The notes under the pieces are model-generated. The model did no database searches. It had not been told where the DNA came from and saw only the letters and a list, made by a program, of their open reading frames with translations. A DNA stretch of 64,000 bases from Brevundimonas aurantiaca (GTDB taxonomy: Bacteria > Pseudomonadota > Alphaproteobacteria > Caulobacterales > Caulobacteraceae): positions 62,001-126,000 of the forward strand of contig NZ_JACHOQ010000002.1 of assembly GCF_014199955.1 (NCBI RefSeq), read 5' to 3'. Shown here in pieces: positions 57,351 to 64,000 of this stretch; within the stretch, counting starts at the first letter, position 1, and every line of letters starts with the position of its first letter. A program made the translations under genes and the position numbers.

Positions 57351-60206
57351 ATGACCCCACGCCAGAAATTCGCTCAACGCGCCCTGACCGCGACCGCATC
57401 GCTCGGCGCCTTGACCCTCGCGCTCATGGCGCACGACGCCGCCGCTCAGGCGACCGAGACGGCGCCCCAGCCGCAGAACGCCACTGAGGTTGATGAGATC
57501 GTGGTCACCGGTTTTCGGGCCAGCCTTCAGAACGCCCTGAATATCAAGCGACGCGAGGCTGGCGTGGTGGACGCCATCTCGGCCGAAGACATCGCTGATT
57601 TCCCTGACACCAACCTCGCCGAGTCGATCCAGCGTATTCCCGGCGTGTCCATTGACCGCGACGCCGGCGAAGGCCGCACCTTGACCGTCCGGGGTCTAAG
57701 TTCGGAGTTCACCCGGACGCGGATCAACGGCATCGAAGCCCAGGCTTCCACCGGGGCGACCGATTCTTCCGGCGGCGTCAACCGAGGGCGGGGCTTCGAT
57801 TTCAACGTCTTCGCCTCGGAGCTCTTCAACAATATCACGGTGCGCAAGACCTCCTCGGCCGAGGTGGAGGAGGGCTCATTGGGGGCCACGGTGGACCTTC
57901 GGACCAGCCGACCCTTCGACAAGATGGGCTTCCAAGGCGCGCTGTCTGGCCAGTACGGCTACAATGACCTGTCGGAAGACTGGAGCCCCCGCTTCGCGGG
58001 CCTGATCTCCAACACCTGGGCCGACGATCAGCTGGGCGCCCTGTTTTCCATCGCCTACAGCGAACGTGAGAGCCTCGAAGAAGGCTTCAGCTCCGTCCGT
58101 TGGGGCCCGGCCAGCGCCGACGGGGGTTTCCAGAACGGCAGCGTCCTGCCCAGCCCGGCGAACACCTATCATCCGCGTATTCCGCGCTACGGCAGCCTTG
58201 AACATGGTCAAGAGCGGCTCGGCGCGACCCTTTCGCTTCAGGCGCGGCCCGGCAACGGTCCGACCCTGTTCACCTTGGATATGCTCTACTCCAAGTTGGA
58301 TTCGACCCGCAGCGAGAACTTCCTGCAAGCCTGGTCCCTCAGCCGCGGGGCGGATCAGGGCGGCAAGCCCCAGGTGGACATCGTCGATTTTGCAATCGAT
58401 CCCGACACCGGCGAGATGACCTATGCCCGGCTCGACGACATGGACATCCGCAGCGAGCAGCGGTTCGACGTCCTGGAGACTGAGTTCAAACAGATGACCT
58501 TTGCGGTCGAACACGAGTTCTCGGACCGACTGAGGTTCAACGGCCTGATTGGCCGGGCGGAATCGAGCTTCGGCAATCCGGTGCAGGTCAGCGCCATCAT
58601 CGACCGACAGAATGTCGACGGCTACTCCTATGATTTCCGGGAAAATCGCAATCTTCCGGCCATCAACTGGGGCTTTGACGTCACCGATCCGACGCAATGG
58701 TCCATCGTCGGCCCGACCGGCGCCCAGCCCCGGTCCGAGCTGCGCTCCAGCGCCAACTTTCAGGACAATGTCTACACCACCGGCGAAGCCAATTTCGCGT
58801 TCGAGCTGAGCGAGCGCCTGACGCTGAAGGCGGGCGTCAGCCGCAAGGAATATGAATCAAGCAGCCGGGCCTTTGCGCGTGTGGCGAATGGCGCGCCGGC
58901 GCTTCCGGCTGGGGTGACCATGGCGGATGTGACGGATCTGCGGACCGGGTTCGGCAAGAATCTGGACCTGCCCGCCGGGGCGGCGACATCCTGGATCCGT
59001 CCGGACCTGGAGGCGCTGCAGACCGTCTGGGATTATCGTTGCAACTGCGACACCGGGGTGGCCGGCGGCGACTTCCGTCTGGTCGGGTTGAACGGCAACC
59101 CTTCTACCTACGGCAACTGGCGCGAGGTGACGGAGACCGACACGGGCGGCTTCGTTCAGGCGGATTGGAATCTGGAGATCATGGGCCTGCCGGTCCGCGG
59201 CAATGTCGGCGTGCGTCAGGTCAAGACCGAGGTCGAAGCCCTGGGCTATTCCAACGTCGGCGGGGTGGCGACGCCGGTGACGGGCCAGAACGAGTATGAA
59301 GACACCCTGCCGTCGCTGAACGTCGCGGTTGAGCCGATGGAGGACCTGATCGTCCGCTTCGGCGCCGCCAAGGTGATGTCGCGTCCGCCGGTCACCAGCC
59401 TTGTTCCGGTCTTCGCGCTGAGCGCGGTCAACGCATCGAGCAACACCGCCTCGCTTGGAAACGTCGAACTGGAGCCCTATCGCGCCAAGACCTATGATCT
59501 GTCGGTCGAATATTATTTCGCGCCCGAAGCCCTGCTGTCCTTCGCCTATTTCTACAAGGACATCTCCACCTTCGTGCAGACGACCCAGCAGACCCTGACC
59601 TACGGCGAACTGACGGCGCTCAATCCTGTGGCCTTCCCGGCGGTCTCCACCCGGCCGCCCGGTTCGCCCTATGTGTTCAGCACCCCTACCAATACGGAAG
59701 GGGGGCCGCTGAAGGGGTTTGAAATCAGCTACCAGCAGACTTTCAGCTTCCTGCCGGGGCCGCTGTCCAACATCGGCGCGCTGCTGAACTACACCCACGT
59801 CGAGTCTGAGATCGACTACTGCACCACGGCGAGCTGCACCGTCATCGTGACTGAGGATCTGGTGAACCTGTCGCCCGAGGCTTGGAACGCGACCCTCTAC
59901 TATGACGACGGCAAGCTGAACGCGCGGGTCTCAGCCGCCTACCGCGACGCCTATTACCAGAATGTCCCGGGTTCAAACGGCGCGGCGGGTCTGATTCCGT
60001 TCCAGGGCAAGTCCGAGACGACGACGATCGACGCCTCTGCCTCTTACAATCTGACGGACAGCCTCAGCTTGTCGGTTGAGGGGCTGAATCTGACGGACGA
60101 GGAAAACCGTCAGAACCACGGCGACCTAGGCGGATCGCGCGACAGCACCTATGTCTACCATCACACCGGCCGCCAGATTTACATCGGGGCGCGCTACCGC
60201 TTCTGA
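57351..60206 (+). CDS. TonB-dependent receptor
   Basis: 951 aa. Signal peptide of about 32 residues (FAQRALTATASLGALTLALM, AxA site at DAAAQA), TonB box-like EIVVTGFRASLQNAL, then a plug (about 65-200: VVDAISAEDIADFPDTNLAE, RIPGVSIDRDAGEGRTLTVR) and a 22-strand barrel ending in the usual aromatic residue (ARYRF). The plug pattern matches receptors of Caulobacterales and Sphingomonadales used for plant carbohydrates. It probably brings pectin oligomers into the periplasm. It is divergent from the type B esterase. Confidence 0.92.
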   Translation: MTPRQKFAQRALTATASLGALTLALMAHDAAAQATETAPQPQNATEVDEIVVTGFRASLQNALNIKRREAGVVDAISAEDIADFPDTNLAESIQRIPGVSIDRDAGEGRTLTVRGLSSEFTRTRINGIEAQASTGATDSSGGVNRGRGFDFNVFASELFNNITVRKTSSAEVEEGSLGATVDLRTSRPFDKMGFQGALSGQYGYNDLSEDWSPRFAGLISNTWADDQLGALFSIAYSERESLEEGFSSVRWGPASADGGFQNGSVLPSPANTYHPRIPRYGSLEHGQERLGATLSLQARPGNGPTLFTLDMLYSKLDSTRSENFLQAWSLSRGADQGGKPQVDIVDFAIDPDTGEMTYARLDDMDIRSEQRFDVLETEFKQMTFAVEHEFSDRLRFNGLIGRAESSFGNPVQVSAIIDRQNVDGYSYDFRENRNLPAINWGFDVTDPTQWSIVGPTGAQPRSELRSSANFQDNVYTTGEANFAFELSERLTLKAGVSRKEYESSSRAFARVANGAPALPAGVTMADVTDLRTGFGKNLDLPAGAATSWIRPDLEALQTVWDYRCNCDTGVAGGDFRLVGLNGNPSTYGNWREVTETDTGGFVQADWNLEIMGLPVRGNVGVRQVKTEVEALGYSNVGGVATPVTGQNEYEDTLPSLNVAVEPMEDLIVRFGAAKVMSRPPVTSLVPVFALSAVNASSNTASLGNVELEPYRAKTYDLSVEYYFAPEALLSFAYFYKDISTFVQTTQQTLTYGELTALNPVAFPAVSTRPPGSPYVFSTPTNTEGGPLKGFEISYQQTFSFLPGPLSNIGALLNYTHVESEIDYCTTASCTVIVTEDLVNLSPEAWNATLYYDDGKLNARVSAAYRDAYYQNVPGSNGAAGLIPFQGKSETTTIDASASYNLTDSLSLSVEGLNLTDEENRQNHGDLGGSRDSTYVYHHTGRQIYIGARYRF

Positions 60207-60237
60207 TCGACGGGGCTTCCTGTCCATCGTGCGGCCG

Positions 60238-60267
60238 AACGGGCGATGCTTAGGCATCGCCCGTTTT
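60238..60267 (+). terminator. Rho-independent terminator after the TonB receptor gene
   Basis: AACGGGCGATGC-TTAG-GCATCGCCCGTT, a perfect 12-base-pair stem, followed by TTTG. It begins 32 bases after the stop. Confidence 0.85.
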
Positions 60268-60303
60268 GCATGAAAGGCCCTGAGTTTGGCCTTCACGCAG
60301 CAA

Positions 60304-60334
60304 GAACCCCGGTCCCGCAAGGCGGAACCGGGGT
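60304..60334 (-). terminator. Terminator of the MFS gene on the minus strand
   Basis: On the minus strand AACCCCGGTTCCGC-CTT-GCGGGACCGGGGTT forms a 14-base-pair stem with one G-U pair, followed by CTTG. It lies 23 bases after the transporter stop. It faces the receptor terminator, so the two units are well insulated. Confidence 0.7.
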
Positions 60335-60357
60335 TGGAAGGTCAGATCGGTTGGTGA

Positions 60358-61722
60358 TCAGGCCTTTGCGGCCCGTTGCTTATCCGACGCGCTGCGGGCC
60401 AGCTCGCGGTTCATCCACAGGGCGACCAGGGTGCAGATCGCGCCGGACAGCAGATAGGCGCCGGCGGCGATCAGGCCGAACTGGCTGGAGATCCACAGGG
60501 CGGCGAGGGGAGCGAACCCGGCCCCGAATAGCCAGGCCAGATCTGACGTCAGGGCCGAGGCCGTGTAGCGGTTGGCCAGGGAGAAGCTGGAGGCCACCGG
60601 ACCCGAGGCCTGGCCAAATGACAGGCCCAGCAGGATGAAGCCGGAAATCATGAAGGTCAGCTCGCCGATCGCGCCGCCGTTCAGCAGTTGGGGTGCAAAG
60701 CCCGAGAAGGCGGCGATGCCGGCGGCGGTGATCGCCAGCAGGGTCCGTCGGCCGTAACGGTCAGCCAGAAGGCCCGAGGCCAGGATGGCCAGAAGACCGA
60801 AGGCGGCGCCGACCATTTCGATTAGCAGGAAGCGCACCGGCGTCTCCTGGGTGAAGAGGAAGACCCAGGACAGGGGGAAGACGGTGACCATGTGGAACAT
60901 GGCGAAGCTGGCCAGGGGGGCGAAGGCGCCGATGGCGATGCGCGGACCCTCGGCCTTGACGGCGGCATGGACCGGCACCGGCTGAAGTTCGCGCGTCTCG
61001 AACAGCTTCTGGAAGCTGGGGGTGACGACGATCCGAAGCCGCGCGAACAAAGCCACGACGTTGATCGCGAAGGCGACGAAGAACGGATAGCGCCAACCCC
61101 AATCCAGGAAGTCGGCGGCCGACAGGGTGTTCAGGAAGAAGGCGAACAGGGCAGAGGCGACGATCAATCCGATCGGGGCGCCCAACTGCGGGATCATGGC
61201 GTACCAGCCGCGCCGGTTCTCCGGCGCGTTCAGGGCCAGAAGCGACGCCAGCCCGTCCCAGGCGCCGCCCAGGGCGACGCCCTGGCCGATGCGGAAGACG
61301 CCCAGCAGGACGGCGGCGGCGATCCCGATCGTCTCGTAGCCCGGCAGGAAGGCGACCGCGACGGTCGAAGTGCCCAGAAGGAACAGAGCGGTCGTCAGCT
61401 TGGCGCCGCGCCCGAACTTCTGGTCGATGGCGATGAAGAGGGCGGTGCCGAGAGGCCGCGCCAGGAAGGCCAGGGCGAAGACGGCGAAGGACAGCAGGGT
61501 GCCGCCGATCGGACCCGCAAAGGGAAAGATCAATTGCGGGAACACCACGACCGAGGCGATGGCGTAGACGAAGAAGTCGAAGAACTCCGACGTGCGGCCG
61601 ATGATCACACCAATGGCGATCTCCCCGGCGTCCACCTTGCCATGGCTATGGTCATGACGGGCATGGAGGGCGGCGGCGTCGCGTTCCAGCGACTCTGACG
61701 AGGGGGTCGTCGAGGCGGACAT
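60358..61722 (-). CDS. MFS transporter, metabolite:H+ symporter type
   Basis: 454 aa from ATG 61722; upstream extension to 61887 lies across the divergent gene. Twelve helices; helix 1 region RTSEFFDFFVYAIASVVVF, then SFAVFALAFLARPLGTALF, and LLGVFRIGQGVALGGAWDG resemble the MHS subfamily (ShiA/ProP-like) that carry organic anions or osmolytes. An N-terminal His-rich cytoplasmic tail (ARHDHSHGKV) is notable. Substrate is unknown. It is divergent from cyoA and the neighbouring promoter region is short. Confidence 0.87.
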   Translation of the reverse strand: MSASTTPSSESLERDAAALHARHDHSHGKVDAGEIAIGVIIGRTSEFFDFFVYAIASVVVFPQLIFPFAGPIGGTLLSFAVFALAFLARPLGTALFIAIDQKFGRGAKLTTALFLLGTSTVAVAFLPGYETIGIAAAVLLGVFRIGQGVALGGAWDGLASLLALNAPENRRGWYAMIPQLGAPIGLIVASALFAFFLNTLSAADFLDWGWRYPFFVAFAINVVALFARLRIVVTPSFQKLFETRELQPVPVHAAVKAEGPRIAIGAFAPLASFAMFHMVTVFPLSWVFLFTQETPVRFLLIEMVGAAFGLLAILASGLLADRYGRRTLLAITAAGIAAFSGFAPQLLNGGAIGELTFMISGFILLGLSFGQASGPVASSFSLANRYTASALTSDLAWLFGAGFAPLAALWISSQFGLIAAGAYLLSGAICTLVALWMNRELARSASDKQRAAKA

Positions 61723-61935
61723 GGGCTGGCATCGCTCCGTAAAACGGGTAAAATTGGAAGGTCGCGGCACTGACGCCGTATTATGACCGCGCGCCCTTTG
61801 CGATGAAAGGCGGTCCAAGGGGATAGGACAGATTGTCCAATGTCGTTCCGCGTCGAAGCTGACTATCGGGCCGAATTCGAACGCCAACCGTCGCGACTCC
61901 TCCCCCTTGTCCGACGTTTTCCGATTGGAGCCGTC

Positions 61936-63150
61936 TTGCGCCTTCTGCGCCTACTCCTGCTCGCGCCCCTGGCAGCCGCGCTGTCGGCCTGCGACCTGGT
62001 CGTCCTAAAACCCGCAGGCGACGTCGCCCAGCAGCAGGGCGATCTGTTGATGGTGTCGACCCTGCTGATGCTGCTGATCATCGTGCCGGTGATGAGCCTG
62101 ACCGTCTTCTTCGCCTGGAAATACCGGGCGTCGAACAAGGAGGCCGAATATCAGCCCGACTGGGACCACTCGACCCATCTGGAAGTCGTGATCTGGGCGG
62201 CGCCGCTGCTGATCATCATCTGCCTGGGCGCCCTGACCTGGGCGGGCACGCACCTTCTGGACCCCTATCGCCCGATCGATCGGATCAAGCCGGGGCAGGC
62301 CGTGGCCGAAAACGTCGAGCCCCTGCAGGTCAATGTGGTGGCCCTGGATTGGAAGTGGCTGTTCATCTATCCGCAGTACGGGGTGGCGACGGTCAATGAA
62401 CTGGCTGCGCCGGTGGATCGTCCGATCCGGTTCCACATCACCTCCTCCTCGGTGATGAACTCCTTCTATATTCCGGCCCTGGCGGGCCAGATCTACGCCA
62501 TGCCCGGCATGGAGACCAAGCTGCACGCCGTGATCAACCGGCCCGGCGACTATGAGGGCTTTTCGGCCAACTATTCGGGCGACGGCTTCTCGCACATGCG
62601 TTTCGTCTTCCACGGGGTCGATCAGGCCGGGTTCGACGGCTGGATCGCCGGCGTGCGGCGCGGCGGTCAGGCCTTGGACCGCGAGCGTTATCTGGAACTG
62701 GAAAAGCCCAGCGAGAAGGTCCCGGCCCTCTATTTCGCCAATGTCGAAGGCGGACTGTGGGACGCCATCCTCAATATGTGTGTCGAGCCCGGCAAGATGT
62801 GCATGGGCGAGATGATGCAGATCGACCGCAAGGGCGGCCTCACCATGGCTTCGGTGCGTAACACCATGCCGCTGGTCTACGACAAGTACGCCGGCCGCGG
62901 GAAGAACGCCGCCGTCTTCGGCTCCGACGACAGCTATGTGATGACCATCTGCACCCCCTTGCAGGCCGAGGCGGCCGCCGCAGAGCGTATTCGCCGCGCT
63001 GAATTGGATTCGGTCAGCGCCCCGGTCAGCCTGGCTCCTTTGATGGGGCAGGGCCTGTCGCTTCAGGGACAGCCGATGGCGGCGCTGTCCCGATCACAAC
63101 AATCGACGGGGGCGGTTTCGACCGACGTCCGTTCCGCCCCCAACGCTTGA
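61936..63150 (+). CDS. cyoA: Cytochrome bo3 ubiquinol oxidase subunit II
   Basis: 404 aa from a TTG at 61936, which has TTGGAG 5 bases upstream and gives a normal lipoprotein signal ([18 protein letters not shown], Cys19). An ATG at 61840 gives 436 aa with an odd 32-residue lead. Two helices (about 34-60, 78-100) with [20 protein letters not shown], then the periplasmic cupredoxin domain: [16 protein letters not shown] and [20 protein letters not shown]. The CuA ligands of cytochrome c oxidases are missing, as in quinol oxidases. It is followed 13 bases later by cyoB. The start choice is moderately sure. Confidence 0.93.
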   Translation: MRLLRLLLLAPLAAALSACDLVVLKPAGDVAQQQGDLLMVSTLLMLLIIVPVMSLTVFFAWKYRASNKEAEYQPDWDHSTHLEVVIWAAPLLIIICLGALTWAGTHLLDPYRPIDRIKPGQAVAENVEPLQVNVVALDWKWLFIYPQYGVATVNELAAPVDRPIRFHITSSSVMNSFYIPALAGQIYAMPGMETKLHAVINRPGDYEGFSANYSGDGFSHMRFVFHGVDQAGFDGWIAGVRRGGQALDRERYLELEKPSEKVPALYFANVEGGLWDAILNMCVEPGKMCMGEMMQIDRKGGLTMASVRNTMPLVYDKYAGRGKNAAVFGSDDSYVMTICTPLQAEAAAAERIRRAELDSVSAPVSLAPLMGQGLSLQGQPMAALSRSQQSTGAVSTDVRSAPNA

Positions 63151-63163
63151 GCGAACACAGTCG

Positions 63164-64000
63164 ATGAACGCTGACACCCTCATTCCCCTTATCTTCGGGC
63201 GGCTGACGCTCGAGGCCCTGCCGCACGAGCCCATCGTGCTGGCGACCATGGTCGTCGTCGTGCTCGGCGGGGCCGCCCTGGTCGGCGCCCTGACCTATTT
63301 CAAACTGTGGGGCTATCTCTGGAAGGAGTGGTTCACCACCGTGGACCACAAGAAGATCGGGATCATGTACATGATCCTGGGTCTGATCATGTTCGTGCGC
63401 GGCTTCGCCGACGCCATCATGATGCGCCTGCAACAGGCCATGGCCTTCGGCGGATCCGAGGGCTATCTGAACGCCCACCATTATGACCAGATTTTCACCG
63501 CCCACGGCGTGATCATGATCTTCTTCGTGGCCATGCCGCTGGTGACGGGCATCATGAACTATGTCGTGCCGCTCCAAATCGGCGCGCGCGACGTGTCCTT
63601 CCCCTTCCTGAACAACTTCAGCTTCTGGATGACGACGGCCGGCGCCGTCATCGTAATGGCCTCGCTCTTCGTCGGCGAGTTCGCCCGGACGGGCTGGCTG
63701 GCCTATCCGCCGCTGTCGGGGATCGGCTATAGCCCCGGCGTCGGCGTCGACTACTATATCTGGGCGCTTCAGATCGCGGGGGTGGGGACCACCCTGTCCG
63801 GGATCAACCTGATCGCCACCATCGTGAAGATGCGCGCGCCCGGCATGGGCATGATGAAGATGCCCGTCTTCACCTGGACTTCGCTGTGCACCAACGTGCT
63901 GATCGTGGCGTCCTTCCCGGTCCTGACCGCCGTCCTGGCCCTGCTGACGCTGGACCGTTACGTCGGCACCAACTTCTTCACGAACGACTTCGGCGGCAAT
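63164..64000 (+). CDS. cyoB: Cytochrome bo3 ubiquinol oxidase subunit I (partial, N-terminal 279 residues)
   Basis: The first 279 codons, open to the window end. Opens with a helix (about 17-45), then [20 protein letters not shown], the haem-copper oxidase start, and [19 protein letters not shown] with the haem b histidine in FTAHG. Segments [20 protein letters not shown] and [20 protein letters not shown] match CyoB of bo3 type. It reduces oxygen with ubiquinol and pumps protons. Catalytic His-Tyr and the CuB ligands lie beyond the end. Confidence 0.95.
   Translation, partial: MNADTLIPLIFGRLTLEALPHEPIVLATMVVVVLGGAALVGALTYFKLWGYLWKEWFTTVDHKKIGIMYMILGLIMFVRGFADAIMMRLQQAMAFGGSEGYLNAHHYDQIFTAHGVIMIFFVAMPLVTGIMNYVVPLQIGARDVSFPFLNNFSFWMTTAGAVIVMASLFVGEFARTGWLAYPPLSGIGYSPGVGVDYYIWALQIAGVGTTLSGINLIATIVKMRAPGMGMMKMPVFTWTSLCTNVLIVASFPVLTAVLALLTLDRYVGTNFFTNDFGGN

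Overview
The window is high-GC chromosomal DNA from an alphaproteobacterium. A Caulobacteraceae member, most likely Brevundimonas or a close relative, fits best. The grounds are a two-piece permuted tmRNA gene whose tag (ANDNFAGEVALAA) resembles the Caulobacter tag, an alpha-type SspB, a pyruvate dehydrogenase E1-beta fused to a lipoyl domain, a DUF4169 gene, and overall codon use. No database search was possible, so the genus is an inference.

Layout. 1-4.7 kb: pyruvate dehydrogenase operon (end of pdhA, pdhB, pdhC, a glutathione peroxidase, lpdA). 4.7-6.1 kb: an A+T-rich, foreign-looking patch with one sulfotransferase-like gene. 6.1-16.4 kb: a Cds1-like cysteine desulfhydrase, a UvrD/PcrA helicase, small membrane and envelope proteins, a drug/metabolite exporter, a patatin-like lipoprotein, YccF, an AAA ATPase whose frame runs antisense through yccF, and fumC. 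16.5-20.1 kb: a cyclophilin lipoprotein, a RusA-type nuclease, a C13 peptidase, sspB, ssrA (tmRNA) and miaA. 20.1-32.1 kb: housekeeping genes (a cysteine-free Mrp-like ATPase, an old yellow enzyme, folA, a mazG-like gene, thyA, serS, surE-pcm-NlpD-like, yajC-secD-secF), with G/C-rich palindromic repeats between some of them. 32.2-35.6 kb: a CPA2 antiporter, an aspartate aminotransferase and a VTT membrane protein. 35.9-41.8 kb: the rod-shape cluster mreB-mreC-mreD-mrdA-rodA.

42-60.2 kb is a pectin/hexuronate utilisation locus. It holds uxaC, a UxuB-type reductase and uxaA; a PL10-type pectate lyase; kdgK and kduD; an RpiB-fold isomerase probably acting as DhuI; a LacI-family repressor; an FAH-superfamily hydratase; an ExuT-like transporter; two secreted esterases; and a TonB-dependent receptor. 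Six copies of an ACCGGT-centred motif (TGACACCGGTnnCC in either orientation) lie in its regulatory gaps. They are the likely operators of the LacI protein, which makes the locus a self-contained regulon from outer-membrane uptake to 2-keto-3-deoxy-6-phosphogluconate. The KDPG aldolase is not in the window.

60.3-64 kb: an MFS transporter and the start of the cytochrome bo3 quinol oxidase operon (cyoA, partial cyoB). I see no CRISPR array, transposase, prophage module or ordinary tRNA gene.
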